Assembly (NCBI RefSeq): GCF_003860135.1
Contig: NZ_RQYN01000002.1
Span: 108,399-172,398 of the forward strand
Source: Tannerella forsythia
GTDB lineage: Bacteria; Bacteroidota; Bacteroidia; Bacteroidales; Tannerellaceae
Direction of reading: 5' to 3'
Length of the DNA stretch: 64,000 nucleotides
Shown: positions 20,801 through 29,521 of the stretch, in pieces
How positions within the stretch are numbered: position 1 is the first letter of the stretch
Layout of the letters: every line of letters starts with the position of its first letter
The notes under the pieces: generated by a model
What the model saw: the letters and a program-made list of their open reading frames with translations, nothing else
Told to the model about the DNA's origin: nothing
Database searches by the model: none
Translations under genes and position numbers: made by a program

Positions 20801-21236
20801 CCGAAATATTTACTTCAGAAGAGACGACCATCTGCATTGCATTTTCCGGTTTAATCCAAGGCCCACCAGATAACGACCATCCCGGACAATTATGAATCCC
20901 CAGATTTAATCCGAGACTTTTCGCCTCTTTTCCAGCATGTTCCAAAATCGCCAACCATTCCTGACTTAACATTTCCGGATAACACCCTTCGGGATAAGGA
21001 CTCGAATTAGTGACAAACAGATGGGCTCCGCTGTATCCGATAGCTTTCATAGAGGTAAGATCGGCCGTGATACCTTTTTTCGTTACAAATGGACTTGTCC
21101 AATGCCACCAGGTTTGGGCATGCCCATCTATTGGTGGAGAGAGGAAACCGCTACGCAAATCATTTAAATCATCTGCATACATATTCGTCATCCACAAGAT
21201 AGAAATAAGCCCAATTATTTTTATTTTTATCTTCAT
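17874..21236 (-). CDS. GH106-family alpha-L-rhamnosidase-like enzyme, AT-rich gene
   Basis: 1120 residues with an N-terminal signal (MKIKIKIIGLISILWMTNMYA). The core begins FLSPPIDGHAQTWWHWTS, then GITADLTSMKAIGYSGAHLF and LGIHNCPGWSLSGGPWI, standard for GH106. A discoidin-like insert (PFEARFIELSFGEVHLF) sits near residue 220. The C-terminus has LQLGKVRNIAEVSVNGK and TTLWVNRLIGD, the GH106 sugar-binding jelly-roll signature. Its DNA is more AT-rich than its neighbours: bases 18481-18540 have 19 G+C, while 16801-16860 in the next gene have 38. It may have been acquired separately. It follows susD after a 198-bp gap containing an unusual hairpin pair. Confidence 0.88.
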   Translation of the reverse strand: MKIKIKIIGLISILWMTNMYADDLNDLRSGFLSPPIDGHAQTWWHWTSPFVTKKGITADLTSMKAIGYSGAHLFVTNSSPYPEGCYPEMLSQEWLAILEHAGKEAKSLGLNLGIHNCPGWSLSGGPWIKPENAMQMVVSSEVNISADTLQKIVLPQPETHYNFYRDIAVLAFPDVNMHEKPQLEADFSINDPDKILDNNKETFIKLPIKEKDTKAVITLKYGQPFEARFIELSFGEVHLFVKGKVEASSDGIHFREVAAFDYKIRTDLQSPKCIRLKENTGNFQYFRITFMHRPYRVWMTPVDIRLNDIRLLTSSMIPDVDSRNSAMEDSYSFKPFMSDYISEGIDPSKILDLSAKMLPDGTLLWYPSEGNWTILRIGYTTTGKCNAPATLSGLECDKLSKNGLDAHWQGMMSKIIERIGYLNILKYCIIDSYEAGGQNWTSGFETEFLKRRGYSLQPYLPILVGYVVGKPSESARFLYDFQRTVAELFAENYYDYFTELCHKNGLLSITESYFGPFDYLRCARKADIPSGEFWIGAKTPISCLYRSAGHFHGKKYVAAEAFTTDEKQGRWLQHPQQLKEYGDRAWAQGVSLLISHSFVHQPYLNVRPGFTLGRHGAHLSRTNTWWKYGNGWIDYINRAQFLLQSGKPVVDILILSGESDPNQYFQIPELSLAGYNYDYCCVDDLYDYITVRQHRIASPSGVTYSCLSLGEEKYFTKKTLETVYHLLSSGAVILGSRPLGSPSLADKADEYNELVEKIWGSSIQGEIRKVGKGKLINSTDYLSVMKCLGILPDVKTPAGISTLHRRQGDIDIFFIYNDSSRMVSQDIKFNVCGNKIPEFWDADGAKIDTIALWKREGNYITIPVTMFPYESRFVIFHPGYVPHLSMIRDEKTRKENPFGVSAHIIKNKVCLFFTKPDTVIVVDDDRRNEKIGVGHVYPPVDISDDWQVSFPPASGTPDTIHLNKLKSLSENLSDSIRYFAGTATYRRKFIITEKMKHRSLKILLQLGKVRNIAEVSVNGKKAALLWKEPFSIDITDMACLGNNTLEVAVTTLWVNRLIGDLRDETAVPETNGWPDWVLADQPDSGGGQYSFSTWRGWKKEEDLQESGLIGPVRLEFVEVR

Positions 21237-21330
21237 CTTTATTAATTATGTATCAAGAAGCAAGTAGAAAAATTACACCCTTCTGACGAAACTCTAATAT
21301 TTATAATGTTCCATCTTTTCAACTTCTTGC

Positions 21331-21420
21331 CCCCTCTTGCTGTAAAGACGCCATTCCCAGTACTGGGAAAGGTGCCTTCCCAGCTCTGGGAAGACATGCT
21401 TCACAAGAGGAGGAAGGCAC
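21331..21420. promoter_or_regulatory. Two-copy dyad element with alternative stems between susD and the GH106 gene
   Basis: Two related 16-mers, TTCCCAGTACTGGGAA (21354-21369, a perfect palindrome) and TTCCCAGCTCTGGGAA (21377-21392), lie 23 bp apart. They are bracketed by CCTCTTG (21333-21339) and CAAGAGG (21404-21410). GTGCCTTCC (21372-21380) is also perfectly complementary to GGAAGGCAC (21412-21420), which would compete with the second hairpin. The arrangement suggests a switching or mRNA-stability structure in the PUL transcript, or a two-unit relative of the dyad arrays elsewhere in the window. Confidence 0.6.
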
Positions 21421-21434
21421 CCGCGCACTCATTG

Positions 21435-23048
21435 TTAATTTTGTTCGCACAGCGGATTATAGAATATCTCGTCGTCCGGAATCTGAAGTGTCATATCTTT
21501 CACACTATATGTGAGCTTATTGATATGATTAGAAGACGATTTTCTATCGACCGGAATATTCCATCTTTTATTGTTGTAAAACTCTCTACCGCCTTCACCC
21601 CACAGTTCAATGCGCGTTTGCAACTGCACCATCTGAAGTACCGAAAGTCCTTGCATCGACGGATAATTATCGCAAGTTAAAGGAGTAGCCCCTTCTTTCG
21701 TTCGGGCTTTGAGCAATACATTCAATGTTTCCTTTGCTTCGGTCTCTTTATTCGATTGAGCCAATGCCTCGGCTTTCATCAATAAGACTTCGGAAGTTCT
21801 CATATAATAATCAGTGACGGTACCGACCTTAGTCCGGTCTGTAACCGGACTTCCGATGCCATGCGTAGCTGCAAATTTTATGTTCGTATAAGCCGGGATA
21901 TGGCCTTTCGCATTGTTGGGAGGATAGTGATAGTTCCCAAAATCGGCCTGAAGAAATACCTCTTTCCGATAATCGTTATCGGCGATTTTCTCATACAGGC
22001 GGTTATCGATACGCTGATATTCTCCGGCTGCTCCTCCGTAGCTTGTACCGAAAGGATTCATCCATGCATTGTGCACCGTCAACGCTTCTCCGACGGGCCA
22101 GCCCAGCAACACCTCGGGGTTAATGGCGTTGTTCAGGAATCCGTTCGTTTCAGGCAAAAAGACAGGGTTATCGCTGTCGCCCGTATTCTTACCGCCATAC
22201 ATCTTCTGATCCATCAACACGGGATACCGGTCTAAGATGTCGTTACAACTCGAAATCACCGTATTCCAATCGCCCGTCCAAAGCGCTACTCTTGCCAGAA
22301 TAAAGTTGGCTACCCCCAAATCGATATCAGTAGTAGACTTTGTATACTCTATTTTGGCCGCTTTAAACAACGTAATCGCTTCGGCTAAATCTTTCTTGAT
22401 AAAGTTATACGTCTCCTGCGAAGTAGAACGAGGTTTCAATTCCTGAGTAGGTGAATATTTATCATACAGCATGATCCCCAACTTATCCTTCCCGCCTTGT
22501 AAATAAGCATCCTGATAATTCTCCATCAGATAATTATATGCAAAAGCACGGATAACCAAAGCCCTGGCTTTATAATCTTTCAGATTGTCATTACTATTCA
22601 CCAACTGATCGTCGGTGATATAATTCAACAGTTTATTGGCAGTAAAAATACATTTCCAAGCATAATACCAGTACGGAATATTTTTATCGACCGAACTTGC
22701 CGTTAAATTCCGAAAATTGTATTCATCAGCCCCGAATGTAGTTGTCGTGGCTTTGGTTCCGAAGACGATGTCATTGCCCACAAGATTCCTCATCACATCC
22801 AATCCCTGGCAGGTATAGTAACGCCCATCGGCACTGCCCTGTCCGTGTATCCCCGAACTTTTAAACAAAAGAGGCAGTTCATTGGCCATACTTCCCAAAA
22901 CAAGTTTAATCGATTCGTTATCTCCCGATTCCAGCAATTGCATAATCTGTTCATCGGTAATCTTATTTGGAGGCGTGATCTCCAATTGATCTGCACATCC
23001 AAACAACACGAACGAACATAACACGATAGTTAATATATTATTTTTCAT
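21435..23048 (-). CDS. SusD/RagB-family outer-membrane glycan-binding lipoprotein
   Basis: 537 residues. Lipoprotein signal MKNNILTIVLCSFVLFGC with Cys18 as the lipid anchor. TPR-type helices follow, with the SusD landmarks RALVIRAFAYNYLMENYQDAYL, DLGVANFILARVALWTGDW and DYYMRTSEVLLMKAEALAQ, and a C-terminal ELWGEGGREFYNNKRW. Such proteins form a lid over the SusC transporter and capture oligosaccharides at the cell surface. It starts 18 bp after the susC stop, confirming co-transcription. Confidence 0.96.
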   Translation of the reverse strand: MKNNILTIVLCSFVLFGCADQLEITPPNKITDEQIMQLLESGDNESIKLVLGSMANELPLLFKSSGIHGQGSADGRYYTCQGLDVMRNLVGNDIVFGTKATTTTFGADEYNFRNLTASSVDKNIPYWYYAWKCIFTANKLLNYITDDQLVNSNDNLKDYKARALVIRAFAYNYLMENYQDAYLQGGKDKLGIMLYDKYSPTQELKPRSTSQETYNFIKKDLAEAITLFKAAKIEYTKSTTDIDLGVANFILARVALWTGDWNTVISSCNDILDRYPVLMDQKMYGGKNTGDSDNPVFLPETNGFLNNAINPEVLLGWPVGEALTVHNAWMNPFGTSYGGAAGEYQRIDNRLYEKIADNDYRKEVFLQADFGNYHYPPNNAKGHIPAYTNIKFAATHGIGSPVTDRTKVGTVTDYYMRTSEVLLMKAEALAQSNKETEAKETLNVLLKARTKEGATPLTCDNYPSMQGLSVLQMVQLQTRIELWGEGGREFYNNKRWNIPVDRKSSSNHINKLTYSVKDMTLQIPDDEIFYNPLCEQN

Positions 23049-23066
23049 CGTTATACGTTTTAATAA

Positions 23067-26000
23067 TTAAAAATTCAAATCAATCCCGAAAGATATGGTT
23101 CTCATATACGGAAAAGCATAAGCACCTACTTCCATTCCGCTAACCAACGACATACGCGGATCAAATCCGGCATGCTTCTTGAACATAAACACATTGTCGG
23201 CAGTGGCAAATATCCGGAAACCGGAGATATTCACTTTCCTCGAAAGATGTTCGGGTAAGGTATAGCCGAGCGTGATATTCTTTACATTCAAATAAGAAGC
23301 ATCGAACAATGCCATATCGCTGTACATCCAACTGCCGATATTCGAGCCGTTCCCATACGTATTGCCGTACATGACCATCGGGAAATAAGCATCCGTTCTT
23401 TCGGGTGTCCAAGTATTGCCCAGCAGTTCGGCCGATAATGCCGATCCAATTTTCTCGCTCGAATACAAACTCCATCCGTATTCTACGCTGAAGAACTTCC
23501 CTCCGATCTGGTAAGCTAAACTCGACGAGAAATCGAAATTCTTATAATTCAACGTCGTCGAAAAACCTCCGATCCATTTCGGGATAGCGCTTCCCATCTC
23601 GTACCGGTCGGCCAAAGAATAATTCGTGGTGGTAACATCTTCTCCCACTTTATACTCCTTGAAATATCCTTTTTTGTGATCCTGCTCGGTCACTTTAGCA
23701 TGGAATAGCGGAAGTCCCGTTTTCTGATCCACGCCTCCGTATTTGAAGAAGTAGAGATTATAGTAATCTTTTCCTACTCCTCTCAAATAAGAGATGTGTC
23801 CCGTGGCAGCCCCCCCGATGTCGTTCCAGCCATCGATACCGGCAGTCCAGTTACCGTTGAGTTCGGCCGTACCTACGCCTTGCGGAACATTCGTTAAGAT
23901 CGTTCTGTAATGCATACCGTTCAACGACACATTCCAATACAGATCTTTCTTCTTGATAATATCGAAACTCAAATCGATTTCTACCCCGCGATTTCTCAAC
24001 TTAGCCGTATTTCTTTCAAGAGACGACTGCCCCAAAGAATACGGTATCGGTTGGTTCCAGAAAGCGTTTACCGTATTTTTAAGGAAGTAATCGACAGAGA
24101 CATGTATCCTGTTCCACAAAGAGATATCTGCTCCGGCATCCAACGTATGCACATTCTCCCATGTGAGAGCATCGTTCACGAAATTGCCTTTAGATAACCG
24201 ATAACCGGCCGGTATTCCCGTCCCTCCTGTCGTAGAGGTATAATTCGCTCCATACGACCAGGTTTGATATCCCGAATAATTGGCGATACCGCTCTGATTA
24301 CCGATAACACCGTAACTGGCTCTGACTTTCATGTTATTCAGCCATTCTTTAGTCGATTCCATGAATGATTCGCCGGTCACTCTCCATCCGGCTCCCACCG
24401 ACCAGAACGTCCCCCATCTGTTTCTCCTGTGTTTGAATTTGGAAGAACCGTCGGTTCTTAACGATAACTCAGCATAGTACTTGTCGTTATACGCATAATT
24501 CAATCTTCCGAAATAACTCTCCATAGCCGTTTTTTCTAACGAGCCACCCGGGTCTAGAAATGTGCCGCCCACATACCGGCCCGTAAAGTTCGCATAACTG
24601 ATAAAATCGGGGATCAGCGAATAGGCCGATCGGTAATGTAATCCGTCGGAATTGAACTTGTTGAACTCATGGCCGGCTAAAAAGTCGATCTGATGTCCGT
24701 CCAGTTTCTTGTGATAATTCAATAGCTGCTGTGTGTTCAATACGGCAAAATTCTGATACATTTTGCCCAACGCACCGGACGTACTCTTGGCCTGCCCTGT
24801 TTCCTTATTCCAGTACCGCGTTCTGATCTGAGAAAAGCGATCGTACGAAAGATTCAGTGTAAAAGTAAAATCTTTCAGAAATTTGAGCTCAGCATATCCG
24901 CGCATGTTCAGGTCGTTCGATACGGTCTCATCTTTATCTTTATTTAGGATATCGATCAGATTGGCATTCGTCAAAGGACCGTTGGTAGGTCCTAAAGGAG
25001 AATAAGTTTTATCCGGGCCGTCATTCACTTTTTTGGAACCGTCTTCGTTATAAATAAAATCACCGTTTTTATCATGCGCAAAAAGCGGAGTCAATTGATT
25101 CTGTCCGTTAGCCCATCGGAAGACATTGGCCACCGCAGAACCGGGATTACGCCCCCAGCGAGTGGCCGGTGACTGCGTTCTGCGATTGGCATACGCTACA
25201 TTGGCTCCGACTTTCAGCCAGTCGAGCAATTGCGCATTGATATTGACACGTGCATTATAGCGTTCAAATTCGGATCCGCGTATGTACGAAGGGTCTTCGA
25301 GATAGCCCAACGAAAAGAAGTAATCGACTTTGTCTGCCCCACCGCTTGCACTTACATTGTATTCTTGTCTTAATTTATTCTCAAAAAAGAACTTATCGTA
25401 ATTATCTTCGTACAACAGTACGGCGTTCGGGTTCAATCTGCCATCGGGATTTACCAAATACGCTCCGCTCATGGTCGAACTGGCCTCAGCTCCTTCGCCG
25501 GTAGGTGTATAGACGGCTCCGGGCACATTGTACAGCATATAGTTGCCCAAAGCGTTCTTTTTAAAGTTAGTAGTCGACCCCACATAGTCGAAAAGGTGTT
25601 GACTGGCAAACAGAGCCGCTTCGTCATGAGACATATTGGGATTGGCCACATTGGTCGTATATTTTTCATCGCTTTTATACCTTACTGCATTGTAGATCGC
25701 AGCCCAGGCATATTCGTAGATATCTTTCGGCTTCGATATCTTTTTGTATTTGAACGGGCCCATCTGATTTACCCCGAAACGTCCCTCGAACGAAATACGA
25801 GCTTTTCCCTTGGATCCTTTCTTGGTAGTGACCAGCACCACGCCGTTTGCTCCTCTCGAACCATACAGAGCCGTAGAAGCAGCATCTTTCAGAATCGTTA
25901 TATTCTCAATATCTTTCGGATTTATGGAAGACAACGTATTAGCCGTTTGTGAAGGTACACCGTCTATCACAATCAGCGCACTCGAATTATTCTGACTCGT

Positions 26001-26852
26001 CGAACCTACGCCTCGAATTCGGATCCCCATATCCAGCCCGGGTTGTCCATCGACCGAGGCGACCTGTATACCGGGAGCCGCTCCTTCCAAAGCACGCGTA
26101 ACAGTTGAGTTCGACTGTTTGGCCATCAAAGTACGATCGATAGAAGTTATCGAACCGGTCAGATCTTTTTTCTTCACCGTACCGTAAGCAACCACCACCA
26201 CTTCATCAAGAGTTTTCGTATCCTCCCGCAGGGTAATATTTACGGAAGTTTTACCGCTCACCGGAATATCTTCCTCCAGATACCCGATATACGATACATG
26301 CAGTACGGCATTCGGCGAGACAGACAACGAGAAACGACCATCGGCATCCGTTACCGTACCGTTCGTCGTACCTTTCTCTACGACATTGGCACCGATCACC
26401 GGTTCGCCCTGCTCGTCGACGATACGACCGCTGACGGTTTTCTGTTGTTGAATCTCTTTCGCTCCCGACTTTGCCGAAGCACGCATACTCATGGGAGAGA
26501 GTACGATTTGTGTGCCCTTAACCTCATAGTCCACGTCTCCCGAAGCGAATAAATCCTCCAGAATCGCAGCCACCGGCTTGTTCTTCGCACGTACGTTTAC
26601 CTTGCGTTCTACGTTGATCAGCCGACTGTTGTACAGAAAATAATAGTCCGACTTCTCCTCGATAGACTGCAAAACTTCTTCGATCGTGACATCGCTCATA
26701 TCCATCGATATCTTTTGTTTCTGAGGATCGGCCTGCACGTTGGTTACCTGAACAACCAGCAGACATAACAAGAGCGACATGCCCCGGATCAAACGGGGAA
26801 TTTTACGGAATACGACACGTTCCCCAAGTGCCTTTTTCATTGAATCATCCAT
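23067..26852 (-). CDS. SusC/RagA-family TonB-dependent transporter with STN domain
   Basis: 1261 residues. The N-terminal stretch (MKKALGERVVFRKIPRLIRG) leads into a signal peptide ending near residue 42, then an STN domain (~47-120, VTIEEVLQSIEEKSDYYFLY), a CarboxypepD_reg-like domain (VSGRIVDEQGEPVIGANV, ~140-215), a TonB-box-like VVVAYGTVKKKDLTGS, the plug (GSRGANGVVLVTTKKG) and a ~900-residue barrel ending ISFGIDLNF. STN-bearing SusC proteins signal through a FecR anti-sigma factor, which is the next gene upstream. It imports oligosaccharides across the outer membrane with SusD. Confidence 0.96.
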   Translation of the reverse strand: MDDSMKKALGERVVFRKIPRLIRGMSLLLCLLVVQVTNVQADPQKQKISMDMSDVTIEEVLQSIEEKSDYYFLYNSRLINVERKVNVRAKNKPVAAILEDLFASGDVDYEVKGTQIVLSPMSMRASAKSGAKEIQQQKTVSGRIVDEQGEPVIGANVVEKGTTNGTVTDADGRFSLSVSPNAVLHVSYIGYLEEDIPVSGKTSVNITLREDTKTLDEVVVVAYGTVKKKDLTGSITSIDRTLMAKQSNSTVTRALEGAAPGIQVASVDGQPGLDMGIRIRGVGSTSQNNSSALIVIDGVPSQTANTLSSINPKDIENITILKDAASTALYGSRGANGVVLVTTKKGSKGKARISFEGRFGVNQMGPFKYKKISKPKDIYEYAWAAIYNAVRYKSDEKYTTNVANPNMSHDEAALFASQHLFDYVGSTTNFKKNALGNYMLYNVPGAVYTPTGEGAEASSTMSGAYLVNPDGRLNPNAVLLYEDNYDKFFFENKLRQEYNVSASGGADKVDYFFSLGYLEDPSYIRGSEFERYNARVNINAQLLDWLKVGANVAYANRRTQSPATRWGRNPGSAVANVFRWANGQNQLTPLFAHDKNGDFIYNEDGSKKVNDGPDKTYSPLGPTNGPLTNANLIDILNKDKDETVSNDLNMRGYAELKFLKDFTFTLNLSYDRFSQIRTRYWNKETGQAKSTSGALGKMYQNFAVLNTQQLLNYHKKLDGHQIDFLAGHEFNKFNSDGLHYRSAYSLIPDFISYANFTGRYVGGTFLDPGGSLEKTAMESYFGRLNYAYNDKYYAELSLRTDGSSKFKHRRNRWGTFWSVGAGWRVTGESFMESTKEWLNNMKVRASYGVIGNQSGIANYSGYQTWSYGANYTSTTGGTGIPAGYRLSKGNFVNDALTWENVHTLDAGADISLWNRIHVSVDYFLKNTVNAFWNQPIPYSLGQSSLERNTAKLRNRGVEIDLSFDIIKKKDLYWNVSLNGMHYRTILTNVPQGVGTAELNGNWTAGIDGWNDIGGAATGHISYLRGVGKDYYNLYFFKYGGVDQKTGLPLFHAKVTEQDHKKGYFKEYKVGEDVTTTNYSLADRYEMGSAIPKWIGGFSTTLNYKNFDFSSSLAYQIGGKFFSVEYGWSLYSSEKIGSALSAELLGNTWTPERTDAYFPMVMYGNTYGNGSNIGSWMYSDMALFDASYLNVKNITLGYTLPEHLSRKVNISGFRIFATADNVFMFKKHAGFDPRMSLVSGMEVGAYAFPYMRTISFGIDLNF

Positions 26853-26909
26853 ATTTCACACGCTTATTAGATTATATGTAAATACTTTTTCACCGCCTTT
26901 CCCAATATG

Positions 26910-26939
26910 TTTTTCGAGCCGGCAGCACTGCTCGAAAAA
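26910..26939 (-). promoter_or_regulatory. Hairpin in the FecR-susC gap
   Basis: TTTTTCGAGC (26910-26919) is the exact complement of GCTCGAAAAA (26930-26939) with a 10-base loop. It has no T-run on the downstream side for the minus-strand transcript, so it is more likely an mRNA-processing or stability structure than a terminator. It lies ~60 bp before susC. Confidence 0.5.
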
Positions 26940-27004
26940 AATCGTCCTTCTACCTGTTTCTGTTTTTCGTCCCTCCTATTGATTGATTATTATAGTTTAT
27001 TATT

Positions 27005-28033
27005 TTAGTGTATGGTCTTTATGGTGACCGTCCGACGGGTATACGTATGATTACCGAGTTGTCGCTGTCTCGAAATCGTATACGTCAGAGGAGCCGAACG
27101 TTTCAGCAAGTCAAGAATGTCTTCGAGCGATTCGTCCGTAAACGTAGCCGTGTACACATACTCTTTCAGCTTATCGTCCTCCAGCCGAATCGTGACCCCG
27201 AATTTGCGCGAGAGCTTCTCGGCTATCCGGTCAAGGTGCTGACGACGAAACACCATCTTCCCGTCTTTCCATGCCGTATCGGCATACGTATCGGCCGATT
27301 GTTTCGACATCGTCCCGCTCTCAGGCTGGAACAGGGCCTTCTGTCCCGCAGTCAACGCAAGCATTCGCGACGAACCGACAGAGGAGACGTCTACGTTACC
27401 GCGTGCCAGAGTGACTTCGTAGCACGAGTCTCCGGCATGAGCATGGATATTGAATTCCGTCCCGTATGCACTCACCTTCATCTCTCCGGGGATAAGTACA
27501 TCGAACCGATTCTTCCGGTCTGATGTGACCTTGAAATACGCTTCTCCGGTCAGCCTGACTGTCCGTTCCCGACCGACAAGGCGACTCGGGTATGAAAGCG
27601 TGCTGCCGGCATTGAGCCACACCTTGCTGCCGTCGGGCAAGGTTGTTTGTACCACCATACCGGGCGCCGCTGTGATGGTTACGGTCTCTTCGGGACGCGC
27701 ACTTTCCTGCCACGGAATCCATACATATTGATAAATCAGCCACAAGGGAAGTAAAACGGCAGCAGCCGTACGAGAGACGTCCCAAGCCCTGCTAAGGAAT
27801 AAAGAACGAGCGATCTTACGCGACACACTTCGCCACGCCGCAGATGTATCGATATTTCGCTGCTCGTTCCGAAGGCCCGACAAGTGCCATAACCGACCCA
27901 GGTCGGCTACCGTTCGTCGCAGATCGGCCGAGAGGCTCATCTGATACTCGAACGCTCGCCGTTCATCGTCCGACAATTTGCCCTCAATATACAATAATAT
28001 ATAGGCTTCGTCTATGTTGACTGTTTCTTTCAT
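27005..28033 (-). CDS. FecR-family anti-sigma factor
   Basis: 342 residues. A short cytoplasmic N-terminal segment (ILLYIEGKLSDDERRAFEYQMS) is followed by a membrane helix near residues 88-108 (AAAVLLPLWLIYQYVWIP), the FecR domain (TLPDGSKVWLNAGSTLSYP and LTGEAYFKVTSDRKNRFDV) and a C-terminal DUF4974/STN-interacting domain (LDRIAEKLSRKFGVTIRLED). It should transmit the SusC signal to an ECF sigma factor. No sigma gene is adjacent: the gene upstream is divergent and unrelated. Its own promoter is not recognisable in 28034-28200. Confidence 0.93.
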   Translation of the reverse strand: MKETVNIDEAYILLYIEGKLSDDERRAFEYQMSLSADLRRTVADLGRLWHLSGLRNEQRNIDTSAAWRSVSRKIARSLFLSRAWDVSRTAAAVLLPLWLIYQYVWIPWQESARPEETVTITAAPGMVVQTTLPDGSKVWLNAGSTLSYPSRLVGRERTVRLTGEAYFKVTSDRKNRFDVLIPGEMKVSAYGTEFNIHAHAGDSCYEVTLARGNVDVSSVGSSRMLALTAGQKALFQPESGTMSKQSADTYADTAWKDGKMVFRRQHLDRIAEKLSRKFGVTIRLEDDKLKEYVYTATFTDESLEDILDLLKRSAPLTYTISRQRQLGNHTYTRRTVTIKTIH

Positions 28034-28229
28034 GTTTTACTTTTTATACTTGACGTAAATTCCGGCAAACACCCTATCGAAAAATTTATTTTTTTTACAC
28101 AAACACCTTTCAAAATTTCATTTCTCTACCATTTTATCGCATTTACTAGTATAAACGCAGTAATGACGGCTTCGAGCTTACAATTCCAACCAGATAAAAA
28201 CCTCATCCACAAAACTTTTTTCTATTTTC

Positions 28230-28262
28230 TTTGGAGCATTCAAAAAATATGCTCTAACTTTG
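28230..28262 (+). promoter_or_regulatory. Promoter for the putative T9SS cargo gene
   Basis: TTTG (28230-28233), 21-bp gap, TAACTTTG (28255-28262). It is a full consensus match, ~75 bp upstream of the ATG. The rest of the 308-bp divergent gap to FecR shows nothing recognisable. Confidence 0.75.
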
Positions 28263-28341
28263 GGGGCAATCTGCCGACAGACAGGTGCCAATAAAGGAGA
28301 GAACAATCAAAATGGTATTTTAACAATAAAACATATACATC

Positions 28342-29403
28342 ATGAAAAAATTAATTACAGCAGCAGCCTTGTTATGGGCAATGGCCGGAACACTTTCCGC
28401 ACAAACGGTTACGGGATTCAAATGCCCACATCATCCCTTGAAACCGAATATGTTCAGACATCTGGCCGATTCTGTCATCAAAGAAACTTATTGGAAAGAA
28501 GGCAACAGAAAACCTCAGTCCACACGCACCAAAACGATTTGCAAATACAGCAAAGACAGATTGACCGATACGGTGACATTCTACCGTAACGACACGACCA
28601 CTTTCTTCCAGAAATATACTCCCGACGGACACTTGCTCTATCTGTCAACAGAGACTTTGATTCCTCTCGATATCAACAAAAGTAAGCCTCAAAAAGGACT
28701 CCTTATCTCAAAATACATGTATGGAGAAGACGACAGGCTACTTAAACTGGAAGTTTTGGGCAAGGGGTATAACGATCAGCCGCTCGAAAAGCTATACATC
28801 GCTTATAACTACACGTATATGATGACCGATAGCGGATATGTTGTCGAACAGACCTCATCAGACATCGATAAAAACAAGACGGAATACGTACTCGACAAAA
28901 AAGGACGGGTCATTCGCGTAATCGATCGAGACGAAAAAGATCGATACATCACCGGCGACAACGGCCAACGTTACCGTATCGGCGATTTTTATTATTCATA
29001 CACCGATAGCGGATATACCGAATTACATTGTATGCGTGCCGATTTTTGTACCAAAACCGATTTTATCTTCGACAAAAAAGGTCGGTTAAAGAAAGAAATC
29101 GTCTACAAAAGAACCGGCGAAAACCAATGGGAACTGTATGATTCGTACGGATATTTCTACTTCTACAAAGACGGCAATCCTCACAGCAACATCCGGATCG
29201 GGAAGGTTTCGGGACGAGTCTACGGCACCGTAGGAGGCGCTGTGGTGGAAACGGAACAAACCGTAGAAGCAGCTGTTTATACGTTCGGCGGACAACCGGT
29301 CAAACGCCAACGCATCGGCGCCGGAACGACCCGCATCCCCTTGCCCGCAGGTTTCTACCTTATCACGCTCAACGGAACGGGACATAAGGTCGTCGTGAAG
29401 TAG
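28342..29403 (+). CDS. Secreted protein of unknown function with probable type IX secretion tail
   Basis: 353 residues with a signal peptide (MKKLITAAALLWAMAGTLSAQ). The body has charged beta-rich repeats (ISKYMYGEDDRLLKLEV, YVLDKKGRVIRVIDRD, FIFDKKGRLKKEIVYK) that resemble YD/RHS-like antiparallel strands. The last ~45 residues read AAVYTFGGQPVKRQR, then IPLPAGFYLITLNGTGHKVVVK in two adjacent blocks. The pattern of VYxxxGQxV, then LPAGxYLIxL, then KVVVK at the very end resembles the type A T9SS C-terminal domain, which is cleaved at the surface. No catalytic domain is recognised. It is divergent from the PUL and has its own promoter. Confidence 0.72.
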   Translation: MKKLITAAALLWAMAGTLSAQTVTGFKCPHHPLKPNMFRHLADSVIKETYWKEGNRKPQSTRTKTICKYSKDRLTDTVTFYRNDTTTFFQKYTPDGHLLYLSTETLIPLDINKSKPQKGLLISKYMYGEDDRLLKLEVLGKGYNDQPLEKLYIAYNYTYMMTDSGYVVEQTSSDIDKNKTEYVLDKKGRVIRVIDRDEKDRYITGDNGQRYRIGDFYYSYTDSGYTELHCMRADFCTKTDFIFDKKGRLKKEIVYKRTGENQWELYDSYGYFYFYKDGNPHSNIRIGKVSGRVYGTVGGAVVETEQTVEAAVYTFGGQPVKRQRIGAGTTRIPLPAGFYLITLNGTGHKVVVK

Positions 29404-29446
29404 CATGTTTCACCGGCTCAACGGAACGAAAAAAACGAGTAACCGC

Positions 29447-29477
29447 TTGGCCGGTCACGTATTTTGTTATAATTTTG
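29447..29477 (+). promoter_or_regulatory. Promoter for the transaldolase-family gene
   Basis: TTG (29447-29449), 20-bp gap, TAATTTTG (29470-29477), 45 bp before the ATG. Confidence 0.75.
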
Positions 29478-29521
29478 AAGACGCATAACGGACAAGTATC
29501 ATTCAATAAAACAAATATCGT

